DNA from: Apteryx mantelli
Taxonomy: Eukaryota > Chordata > Aves > Apterygiformes > Apterygidae
Length of the DNA: 64,000 bases
NCBI RefSeq assembly: GCF_036417845.1
Contig: NC_089984.1
Coordinates: forward strand, 4,216,001-4,280,000
Reading direction: 5' to 3'
Under the pieces are notes generated by a model. The model did not search any database and was not told where the DNA came from. It saw only the letters and a program-made list of their open reading frames with translations. Positions 12,274 through 23,800 of this stretch are shown in pieces; positions within the stretch are counted from its first letter, which is position 1; every line of letters begins with the position of its first letter. The position numbers and the translations under genes are program-made.

Positions 12274-15200
12274 CCACCCTGCAGAGCTTCTCAAAGAAGT
12301 TATTTCAGTGCATTCACGCAGACAGGCTCCTTTTATAAGTCCATGCAGCGTTTTGCTGCTTGAATAAAGGGCAGGAAAAACATTTCTATCATCAGTAATA
12401 AGAGCTGAGGTGACAATCTCATGAAATGGCCTCACACAGGCCATATTTTTTTTTTACAAGCGAAGGCTGCACAAGGATTGGTTTGTCACGGGCTGAGCTA
12501 GTCTTCTGTGCTTTATTCGGGAGACATACTTTTCCTTTTTTTTTTTTAATGCAATTATAAACCTGCCATTTCAGCAGCAGCAACAACAAAAAGAATCGCC
12601 CGAATATCGGCTGAACATCTCACTTCTCGGACAATGTGTTCCTGTAGCCTTCAACCAAAATCCATGGTCCAGAACTGCAGCAAGGTTTCCGATACGGAGG
12701 CACGGTCAGTGCAGTTGTCCACTGAGTGGCATTTGCTTTTAACATCAGTTGTGCTGAGAAACTGCAGTGTTAGAACCACTATACCAGAAGTGGATAGGAT
12801 GTTTGCAAGAGATGACTCTGCTAGCAAGGTACCAATGTCCTGGTAACCTAAAGTCCATCCACAGAGGGATCACTAAGAAGTTCCTTGCGCTCTGCAGTGA
12901 AAGCAAGGCGAAGGCTCAGCTGGCCAGGTCTGCTTGGACACTCTCCTGACTAGAAGCATGCAACAGGCTGGGCCCCCAAATAGTATATCACACCAGCAGC
13001 ACAACGTCCTAGCACACAGTGAACACTTTGATGGAAATCTGTGTAAACAAGGGAGATGCTTTTTGATTTATAGGGAAAAAATAACCCTTTCAGGGTTTCT
13101 TGTTTTGCCTTGTTTTTTGGAGGAAGCTTTCCCAAGAGAGACTTAAGACATATAGGGTTAGGTTAGATGGTTAAGAAAAGGAAAAGCTCCTTTCTGCATG
13201 CACAGAGGCACAGCAGCGGAGGGGGAACCCCAGTTCCTGACTCAGAGGAGTGGACACCGTGTCTGTGTTCCTCCAGGGCTGTCCTACGAGAGCATCAGCC
13301 CCGTGGGCCAGGGTGACGCCCAGCAGGAGGGTCACCAGGAGCTGCTCTCCAGAGCACCCTTGGGACCAGCGTTGGGGTGGGTAACAGCCTGGGGTGTGGG
13401 ACACACTGTGGGATGCAGGGCAAGAGCCTTTCGAGGTTGTGCAAGCCTTCTTATGAGATGTTTCGGGGAGCAACCAAAGGTGGAGAAGGGAGAGGTCTAG
13501 GTGATTTGGGGAGAAACAAACATGGCAAAATAGAGGGATACGGGGATCAAAAGGGGCTGGTCGGGTGTAAACGGGGCTGGCCAGGACACTTGTCCGCGCC
13601 TCATCAGCACAGTCTGTCCTGTCTTCTTACTAAATCCCTTCCAAAGTGGGTTCCTGGGTGTGAGGGACTCGTGTGTGCGTGAATGTGAGAAATGGAGGTG
13701 ACACATCCTGCAGCAGCAGCAGATGGGGTGTTTGGCTGCACTTGCAGCCTGTCGCCTTGCTTTTAAGCCTCAGAAGCTTTGCTGCCTTCTCTTTTCACAC
13801 TTTATTTTGCTTTAGCGATTACATCTTCATTAGCGTGAGAACGTGCAGGTTATGAGGAAGGATGGAAAGCAGCATCATGACCATGGAGCAGCTGCTGCGG
13901 TCGGTGCGGCTTTGCCGGCTGCCTTTTTGGAGACTACGACTAAGCCCTATGCCTTACGCGCACAGCAGGGCTGCGAAGGGAAACCCAACTCATTCACAAG
14001 AAGTGATTTAGAAGTTATTCAGCAACCTTTCTTGCTCTTTTTTTCTTTCTCTCCCTCTCCCCCCTTTAAGATATATTCAACTTAATTAACAGACTCTTTT
14101 TCATTGGCAGTGGTCTTTCCTCAGCCGTTGACTTGTTTCAAAAGGAAAACCTATTTTAGGTAATTGGCCACGTCTTAGGTATGCATTTATAGATGTCGAT
14201 GGGTGGATGGACCACTGAGTGCAGGTGTGTGTACAGACACATATGCAAAGAGTACGTGTGCACGAAGGGAGGGCAAACCCCCTCAGAGCAAGCAAGGACA
14301 CGGCTACGCTGCAAGTCCAGCAAAAAGGGACGGTAATCCGTCATCTTGGCAGGACGATTAGCCACGCGGCCGTAGTCTGGTCCTCACGCTAGGCGGGGTA
14401 TCCGCATGCTGGGCAAAGTCCTGTCCGTCCTGTCCTTGCTCCCCTCCTCTGTAAGGGGATGAAGAAGCAGCCGGCGGCTGAGCCGAGCACAGCAGAGCCG
14501 CAAGCCCCAGCTCTTCGCTTCCCGTGCTTCCGATCCGCTTGGATTTTACAAGCCCGCTCAGGCAAAGCTTGCGTGCCAGCACTGCCCCATTAACACTTAT
14601 TTTTCTTCAAGGATCCCAACCAGGTGCCCGGCTGTTCTGCGGGGCTTCCTTTGCGATCGTGCTCACGGTAGCGTATACTCAAAAAAAAGAAAGGAAAAAA
14701 ACATCCAAGTTTCTGTTTTTCTGCTGAATTTCCTTATTCCGCTGAGCACAGGGGTTTTCCACTTCTTCAGCCCACAAGCCGGTCATTCAGATATTGCCAG
14801 TGTGGAAAACGTGCCAGATGCTGAACAAAGTCGCAAAGCCGCAAAGCAATCGTGGAGGAGCGTACGGATTGAAGCAACGAGCGTTACCTTGACCGGTCAG
14901 CTGCTGAGTAGCACCCACTGCCTGCTTACAAACTCTATTCTGTATTAATTTACAGCAATACATGCACAGGAAAAAAAAAAAGAAAAAAATAGTCCCCCCT
15001 CCAAACCTTCTGCACATGTGAAATCTATTTTCCAATACCCTCCCTTCTCCAATGTTGCTGAAGCTATTGAAATTCCATGTAAGTTTGGTTACGAGCTAGT
15101 TAGATTTTAGATAAACCCTGCCTGCTGTTCACAGAACTAGTGTAAAAGTTGGTATAGCTGTGAAGAAGGAAAGAAAGAAAGGAAAGAAAAGAAAGAAAGA

Positions 15201-17040
15201 AACCAACCAAGGAACCAGACAGGTAGAAAATTGAGACTAACTGGGAGAAAATGTTTCTCTAAAAAGCATACGACCTTATCAGAGTATTTAGTAAGAACCA
15301 AACTGACAGATCTTGCAAAAAATAAAATGGTGTAGTGAAATAATAACAGTATCTTGCACAGGATTAAAATATAACATTTTACTAGTTATTTCAAAGAATA
15401 GATTTTTTTTTTCTTCCATCATTCTCATCTGTACGTTCAGACTGTATCTAAACTCCAAACAGCTATTTTTAGTTAGGTACCAAGTGCAAATATGCTGAGA
15501 TAAGAGAGTTAGGAGAAATAAATACCTAGTCCTTTTTTTTTTTTTTCTTGTATGATAGGCTACATTGCATTTCTCATGCCTAAAGACAAGCACCGTTGCT
15601 CAAAATATTTGGTCGGAAACCTCGGGCTGAAAGGGAGGTATTTGACGGAAACGTCACATTTACATCGGCTTGCAAAACATGCGAACAGCTTCTAAAGACA
15701 GGCGGTAAGAGGAACCTCCTGGAGGCCAACCTGGGCCACAGGAGAATGAAATCGCAGCAGCAGAAGTCCATTTACCACCGGGGGCCAAACGAACAGCTCT
15801 CGTCACCCGGACCTTGCCGTTAATCTTAATTATAGCGTCAGGAAAAGAACGGTGATGCCTATCATATAATTGCACGCGTTTCTCTATCGACTCGTCCTAT
15901 CTTTCAAGAGTTATCTGTTCTCACGACTGGTTTAATCTCATCCTGAGATGAAGAACAACCTGCATAACACAACAGGACGCTTTTCTCATGGGAATACGTA
16001 TTTTTTTTCTTCTTTCTGATATCGCACCGGGGAAAAACGCTTTGCTCTGCACTGCTAACGTCTCTCAGGTATTACGTGGCGATGACGAACAGCGGCATTT
16101 CTCAGCCCTCTACTCAAGCTGCAGCGAGACGCTCTCACTGCTTTCCGAGTTACGAATAAAAATTAAAAGCGGGTGCCAATATTTTACAACCAAACCTTGC
16201 TTCCGCACCCATTCTGGGTGTGCGTTATGTCACCTTTTGCCCTTGACAGATTCATATATGCATATCAGCCTAAAACAGTCCCTTTTTATCCCCTCCGCCG
16301 CGATCCATTTGCCTTTACAGCAGGTTTACATGCAATGCTGGACTGGAATGGTGATTCGACTGTGTAACCCTGCAGCTCGGTGGGGTTGAAAACGTACCTA
16401 TCCCCTTCCCGTTAATTACTTTTTATGCCTATTTTTATCCTACAGACTCCGGTAGCATCCCGCTTTAGTTCAGAGGACTACGGCCCTAGGATGACAATTA
16501 CTGATGGAGCACAAAACCTGGAGCTAGAGACCATGCAAAGAAGAAGACAGGACTGATGGGGGAAGAGATGAAAAATTGACTGGAGAAGAAAACGGGAATG
16601 AGCTAATTTACAAAAGAAAATGAACAAAGCACGGCCAGGTAACTCTGAATAAGATTAATTGCTATACGTTTTCTTCCTCTTTGTAATTTTTCAATCAAAT
16701 TTAATCTTCTGCTCCACTTTGCTAGGTAACAACGTTACACTCTTATGCACGCTTAGGTCGCTCTTACGCATGTTTGCTATCTGGGTCTCTTTGCATAAAC
16801 TGATATATTGCTATCGCCTGTGGCACTGTCACTCAAATTTAAACCAGCCGAGGATTTGCTCCATTGACTTCCATGGATTTATTTTTAATTTATTACTCTG
16901 AGTTCAGAAGCAAGTGCTCCGGATATAAATCTAGAACATAAATAGACAGTTTCCAAATCTAAACAGTAGAGCCACAAGCACCATACAGAAAACCAAGCTA
17001 GGCATGTAGAGAATTGTCTGAAAAGTTAACCAAATGTTGC
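12274..17040. other. Intergenic DNA between the LTR and the PCDH15 3' end
   Basis: No coding feature recognised. It holds the GAAA repeat at 15163 and otherwise unique-looking sequence. The left-most part directly follows the LTR. The right part may include a long PCDH15 3' UTR. Confidence 0.55.
15163..15203 (+). repeat. (GAAA)n simple repeat
   Basis: Imperfect GAAA/GGAAA units, homopurine, in intergenic DNA downstream of PCDH15. Confidence 0.8.
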
Positions 17041-17343
17041 TGTGCATTTATTAGTAGTTTACTGTTTATTAAACAATAATCAAGATCCAAAAGAACTAAT
17101 AAACTCAAATGAAGGATCGTTTAGTGAAATGGGAGCCTGTCAAAATAGTTGTTGGGGAGGACAATTAATTGGTACAAATGTGAGTGCAATTTTTTTTTTT
17201 TTTTTAAACCTTTAAAGCATGTTGTCTGTAGTATACAACATATGTGCACAATACAAATTTCATACATTTTCCTCAGTGACAATAAAAAGCGCAGTTTATT
17301 ATAAACTGAAGTAAAAATTAAAATTTAAAAAGGAAAAAAAAAA
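17041..17343 (-). promoter_or_regulatory. PCDH15: Candidate 3' UTR and poly(A) signals of the CD2 transcript
   Basis: Downstream of the CD2 stop, AATAAA hexamers occur on the minus strand at 17300-17295 (about 45 nt past the stop), 17070-17065 and 17052-17047. Any could end the transcript. The sequence is AT-rich, as is usual for 3' UTRs. No transcript evidence is available, and the UTR may run much further. Confidence 0.45.
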
Positions 17344-17898
17344 TCACAGTTTTGTCATTGGTATGTGAAGGTTATTCCAAGGGCCCATCCAGAGCTCCTC
17401 TTCGTCGGACTGCGTGTGTTCGCTGTGCGACTCCAAGGGCTCTTTGACATCCTCGTTGTCAACGACCGACTCCTGCTCTTCTGTGCTTTTCGTTTTGGTG
17501 CCCCCCGGCTTTGTTACCACGTTTTCGGCCCCTATCGTAGAGGACGCAAACGAGACGCTACAAGGTCTTGTGTTCATTTTGTCACTGGAAGATGGTCCCA
17601 TCGACAAGGTGTTCAGCGGGACGTTCTCCTCATGCGTCACCGCGAGCTTGTCCAGTTTCTTGAAGTGCTTCCCCAGCCTCACCGGGGACGTGACTTTTAA
17701 ATTATTAGCAAGGCAAACGCGGCGCGTTCTGACCACAGAGCCGTTCTGGGCGATGTAGATGTTACCGTTGACAGTGTTTTGGATGTTGGGGTTATTCAGA
17801 CGATTCCTTTGACTGGAGTCCGGAGCGCTGTCTTCTCCGGTGGAGCTGGTCTCGTATTCGGGGTCGACTATCAACTTGATCCTTTTCTTCCTGGCCCA
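17344..17898 (-). CDS. PCDH15: PCDH15 terminal exon, CD2 tail
   Basis: Codes 184 residues and a TGA stop, entered in phase 0 after the acceptor ttgttgtcaaacag. It opens [20 protein letters not shown] and continues GEDSAP. It contains [17 protein letters not shown] at about 44-60 and [20 protein letters not shown] further on, and ends [16 protein letters not shown]. These blocks match the remembered mammalian CD2 tail closely. The last four residues MTKL fit a class I PDZ ligand. In mouse the CD2 isoform is required for tip links of mature auditory hair cells and for kinociliary links, and TMIE has been reported to bind the CD2-specific region (established knowledge). This is the most 3' coding exon found; 5.2 kb separates it from the shared exon at 23226-23094. 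Confidence 0.96.
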   Translation of the reverse strand, partial: WARKKRIKLIVDPEYETSSTGEDSAPDSSQRNRLNNPNIQNTVNGNIYIAQNGSVVRTRRVCLANNLKVTSPVRLGKHFKKLDKLAVTHEENVPLNTLSMGPSSSDKMNTRPCSVSFASSTIGAENVVTKPGGTKTKSTEEQESVVDNEDVKEPLESHSEHTQSDEEELWMGPWNNLHIPMTKL

Positions 17899-20800
17899 CT
17901 GTTTGACAACAAATAGAAATGTCATTAAATCACAGCACTATTTCTTACATTTGCTTCTCCTTTTTCCATCGTGTTCATATCTACTATTTATCTAGACACT
18001 TCACATCACTTTTCGTAACTTGGCCTTTTTTTACCCTCAATTTTAGATCATACGCTGCTATGTCCTAACTGTTCTGATTACTATGTGACAACAGCATATA
18101 CACTTAATGCTAGAACACAGAAACCAATCCTTCTGCTAAAAAGTTGTAAAATGGATATACTCATCTTAGTTCAGGAATGGCATCGTGTCATTTAGATGGA
18201 GTGTGTATGTATAAAAAAAAATGTGAATTTTTCCTTCATGCTTCGAACATAGTGACAAGTTTTGAGTTTCTGTTTTTTTTTTTTTTTTTTTTTTTTTTGC
18301 TAAAGATGCATTGAGCTGTGCTCCCATTAAGTCAAAGTGCATCTTCTTGGAGAATTCTGGGAACAGAGACCTTACTTTTGGAAAGTAATCTTAATAAAAG
18401 TGTTCTTCTGTAAATCGCGTTAGCGGTCAATCAGCCATATCTTGACAAAACAATGTCCCAGCCTGTCTCACAAAGACCTGTGAAAAACAACTGGATTAAT
18501 ATCCCCTTCTAACAGCAGCTGGAATGCATTGACAGCAAGGAAATGGTGTAAGCGATGTTTCAAAGAAACTACTCTACTTTGGGGCAAATGCTTAGGCAGG
18601 CATTGGAAGATTTCCTCCAGAGTGCTACTAAATTGTAAAGTCAGGGCAGAAACGGCATTGAACAGGTCTGTTTTACATGCACAACACATCAAGGAGACAC
18701 ATATCGCAGGACCTACACAAGGGAAATTCTCAGGCACTGTGTCGGCAAAACTGGGTGGTGAAAAAATAAGAAAGATTCTTGCTATAAAGCTTCGTGCCAG
18801 CTGAAATCTAGTGGAATCGATGGAGATGCTCTGCTATTAAATGCAATTAAGGCAATGGAGAAATAAGACTTTAGGTTTTATATAATTTGTATATGTTTTC
18901 CAAAGAGTTAATGCAGACTTAATTTCTGTGTTGCTGCGACTTTGTACTAATAGTGATTACACAAAACCCATTACCTATTTTAAGTTCTAACTGATCTTTT
19001 TTAAAAAACTGCCACCTTGCAATACACTGCAACAAGCTCCTATCACTCTTGAATTAATAATGGAAAACACCGTTATTTTGCTAAGGCAGCAGATACCATC
19101 ACAGTTAAGTCCCACTGCAATACACACACATGCACACAAGAAAAGCTGATTTTTAGAGAAAGAAAATCATGCAAGGTACAAATGGGTGAGGATAATTCTT
19201 ACGCTTTTGAAAAGTTACACTTTGTGCAGCTTGCTTAAGGCCTTACTTGACCTTTTGTTCCTGATAAAGACGTACAGTGTTATTCACACTGATATACCGA
19301 GGTGGAAGAAAAGTCTGACAATTTAAGATGAGATCTGCACTAAACAACTGTGTGCAGCTGCACCTTAAGTGCTATATGGGAATGCAAAATAAGCGGGTAA
19401 CTAAGCAGAAATCTAGCTTACGCTTCAACTGGAATTAAAGCCAACAGTTGAAAATTTGCAATCGCCGGTGCACTTTGCAGCAAATCGGCAATAGAAACAA
19501 CCTCTTCAGGAAGACGGGGGCAGCTTGCAAAAATGCCACAGTCCTACGCATGCTGCCGTGCCTTCTGCATTTCCAGGATATACCAGAATTTGTATTACCT
19601 TTGGAGTCCTCAGTCACAAGAATAATCCACTACCGGCTCATCAAAATTTTAATTTTAGTTAGGCTTTTCATTATGTATCCCGAAAAATCTAGTGTTGGCG
19701 AAACAGCTCTGTGGCTTTTGATACAAGACAAAAAGTGTGGAGAACTTGTGCGCACACAAAGCTTTAATACCGTGTGTGCGGACAGCGTGGACAGAAGCGC
19801 TACGAGGCCGTACATCATGCAGAGGTTGTTTCATATACGAAAACACAAAGGCCACTTGAGTCATAAAGAACAGAAACGCTTCCGACACTGTCACGCTCAT
19901 TTTGAGCAGAACTGCGCTAATGCCGTGCTATTCCTCTGTTGACTGACACCAACCATTCCAGGTTATTGAGTTTTAAAAGGCAAATAACCAAAACACACAC
20001 CACGGGTGATGGTTCCCTTCAGCAATTCTTTGCAGTTATGCGTCTCAAACTTTAAAATGCCACTAATACACAAGCGGGTGGGAAGAGCAGAGGCCGGAAA
20101 ATGTAACCCATTTTCCTTTGGTGAGCTAGCTTGTTGGTGAGCCAGCTCCTTTTGTACACCCACCTCTGCATCTCTGCCTTGGTCTTCACCGCTGTCGGAA
20201 GCCTGAATCCCATGATCAGGACGCAGTTTAATCCCAGCTCTGCTAGTAACACCCTGCAGTTTCAGGCATGTTGCTTTAACGCTATTTCCATTTCCCTCCC
20301 TGTAAACAGGGCTAATATTTACATCGGAGAACTCTTTGGAAGAGTAGCAAATTCTGTATGGTAGGGGAGCACGTAGTGGTACAGCATATGACCGCTAAGT
20401 CTTGTCATCCTCCTCCTCATTCTTCATTAAATTCCATGTGTTTTGCCCCTTTTCCTTCCTACAATGTGCCACCTTACTTCGCACCACGACTTCCAGAATG
20501 CAAAAAGGATTAAACCTAAGAATTAACACACTGCCTTTTATTATTAAAATTAGCAGAGAAAAAAATATGTGCTCCTTCCTGCCCCTGCTGGATGAAAATT
20601 AATCTTTCTATATCCACCATTAAGTATACCTGAGCAGGACTTAATTTGTTTGGTTTTCTCTAATGCTTCTATTCTTAAGAGTGTGTTTAAGATTTAAAGG
20701 CTGACGCAACACATTTTGACCTTTTCTTTTTGGCCATCTCTAGTCAAGTGGGTACGGCTTAGGAAAGACCACACAGAAGGCACAGCAAACAAGACCACTC

Positions 20801-23800
20801 CTTACTGCAAAACGTCCACCTGCCGTTCCGCCTTTTCTAAAAGGCTGTGGAATCACCGGTGGTCTCCGACTCCGTAGCGGCAGTATCCAGGGTCTCATCT
20901 GACCGCGACTCGCTGTTTTCCAGGGACGCCTTTTTTCTCGTTTTCCTTCTTTTCATGTTGGTGTCAGAACTTTGATTCTCAGTATGACGGGAAGCATCAG
21001 TTTTGCCGGAGGTGGCGCTAGTTGTGCTTTTTGTCCCTTTGGTAGCCTTGGAAGTGACACTGATTTCGCTTTCTAGGCAACTAGACTCATTCTTACAGAT
21101 AGTCTCCTCCCCGTCGCTAGCATCTGTAGCAACCTCTTCCGTGCTTTCATCTATGCAATCACCACCATTAACACCCGATTTTCCTTTCTTCTTTTCTTTA
21201 GCAGTAGCAGTTTTTGCATTGGCAGAAGATGTTTCAGGAGCGGCCTTATCATCTATGTTACCTGCTGTCTCATCGGGGCTTGCGTCGACTTGCTCCACAT
21301 CTGCTTGCTCATCTTCTTCCGACACCTCTTCTATTGTGTCTTCTATTTCAAGGCTGGCCGAGGATGTTTTGTTCTTATAGCTGGATCCTGAAGATTTCCT
21401 GTGGCTGGTGTCCCTCTCGCTCCCGGATGCATCGGAACTTGCTGCTGACTTCTGGCTGGAGCGCCTCGCTCTTCCACGAGAACCCCCTCCCCTACTTTTT
21501 ACACTTGACCTTTCAGCACTTCTGCTGCTGCTGGACTCACTAGGCCCTGACCTGCTGAACGAACTTTGCGTTGAGGAGCTCTTTGATTGGCTGTCATCTT
21601 CATCACTTTCAGAGTCCTCCTCATCATCTTCCTCTTCAGATGAGTCCTCCTCAGAGTCACTACTAGAGCTGGATCCAGATTCATCATCTTCAGAATCCCC
21701 CAAATCGTGCCCATCTTCTTCATCAGAGTCCACAGTACTTTCAGTGGCTTCATCTTGGTCCAGTGTTACTTTCAAATAGTCTTTATCTTCTGACTCTGAG
21801 GCAGAGCTGCTGCTCTTCACTGATGATTCGTCATCTGAGGTGTATTTTCTTCTCTTCTTCTTCTTCTTCTCATAATCACTCTCCTCATGTTCACTTTCTG
21901 CTGTGATATTTATTGAAACGCCCGATTTTGTTTCATCTCCTTCATATTCTTCCTCTCCTTTTCCTCTTGCACGGACTGATTCTTTGCCAGTAGACTCTTG
22001 CATTTTTTTGGAAACACTAACGCTTTTCAACACATGATTTAGTTTTCTCATGGAAGGTCTGTCATCTGTTGATTTCTGGAAGTAATTTCCCTTGATAATC
22101 ACGCTTTCTTCACCATCCACTTGGCGAGCTGACATGAGCTTGGCATAACTGGAATCCTTCCTACCGCCTTTTACTTTCTGCAGAATCATTGGGAATATCT
22201 TCGCTTTCTTCCATCGAGAACGAGCAGATTCAGCTCTTCCTACTGGCTTGTGAGCGCTTACTGCTACGCGACTTAAATGCATTACTGCTTTTAGTTTCCT
22301 TTTTCCCTGGCTGGTCCTATATGCTCTTGCAGGACCACGTCTTAGATCCATCCCACCACCTACAGGTCTACCTTCCATTTGAGCCCCTGCTCTCTGGCTT
22401 ATACCTCTGCTTGAAGGACCTCTGCCTTGACTCATTCCCTGCAAATTATGAAAATGGAACTTCATTACGATTTGAAAGAGAGCTATTAGGAAAGCTTGTA
22501 CCTTAAAAGACGACAGGAGGAACAAATGCAACATTTTTCCCAGCATCAAAACTAACTTACCTGTTTTAGGATAGCTTTTTTACCAAAGTTAGGGGGAAAA
22601 TTTTACTTTTAGAATAGGCAGCTAGTGCACAACTATCTTACTCTCCAACAGTGAAAAACACTGGCTCATAAATGTTATCTCTTCTCATTTAATTAACATC
22701 GATATGATGGATTAACAGTCTAGTATTTCTGAACATTAAATAAAAAATGAACTTTTACATCAACTTTCTTCTTCTATTCCATATAAAATGGAATTACCTA
22801 AGGCTACGTGCACTTTTCATTGAACTAGAAACCCACATTGAGGGAAAACTGGAGGTACATATTAAAAGAAACTTGAAAATTCCTTTTTATTTCTAGAAAA
22901 GGGAACAGAGGGGCTGACGTAGACTTTACCAGTCAGCAGAACGGCAGACTACGATTAGCACGGGAAGAGCTGCTGCCTTCATCTATGTGCAACCCAATAT
23001 TCTAATCAATTACAACAACGAAAACATTTTGAGAAGGTTTAACGATGCTTCATCTTGTTAGAAAGACCGAATCAGGAGGCCAGATGCACTTACTTCTTCC
23101 GCCGTCGATCCGTGAGGGCTATAGTAATAGCCGCCATCGTTCTCCACCACCACTTCCCCGTACTCGTCGTACATTCCCGAAGGAGACAGCAACCGGCGGC
23201 GACTCCCGTACTGAGGCAGCTCGTACCTGGCCGAAACAGGCACCAACGTACGCGTGTGGGTCTCCACGTACGGCAATAAACGCACACATTCACAGCCCTA
23301 AAGGACAGCAATTGCTTTGCTCTTTCTCTCTACCTTTGAGGAGGACTTCGATGTTTTACATTAGCAGTATGTGCATACATATATATATATATATATACAC
23401 ACACTTATTGCACTTAGTTCTCTTACAACTGGAGGGCTGTAATTGGGCCAGAATTTCTTTCTAGGTACCTGAATTCCTCCCCCATCTTTTTTTTTTTTTA
23501 ATTTGGGAAGCCGGGAAGCCAAAGAACAGATCCCCTGGGATCAGTGCTGGAGGATTGCTGCAAACTTGCAAGAAAAGCAACAATCCCTAAGCACTGGCAT
23601 TCATAACATCGTGAGAATGAGGCAGAACGACGGGATTTTAGGCAAATCCAAAAGGCCAGAGGCTGGCTGGGAACCGTGAGCAGAGCAAATGGGTCGCTGA
23701 ACCCAGCCACAGAAGGGGAGGAGACGCTGGAAACACATTTCCAAGTCAGCAAATATACGCAAATAAAAAGCGACTATAAAAGCGGCATGATAAATGGGGT

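Noticed and set aside
17365..17758. Plus-strand open frames of 111 and 114 aa
   Set aside because: Antisense shadows of the CD2 exon.
19448..19942. 164-aa plus-strand open frame in a PCDH15 intron
   Set aside because: Longest unsupported frame; composition looks random and no promoter, domain or exon structure was seen.
21003..21779. Plus-strand open frames of 109-125 aa
   Set aside because: Antisense shadows of the CD3-type exon; Leu/Ser-rich composition is the complement of its Ser/Glu codons.
20837..22549. A 570-aa single open frame starting upstream of the CD3-type exon
   Set aside because: The first 37 codons lie in the intron; a good acceptor at 22438 in the right phase starts the exon.
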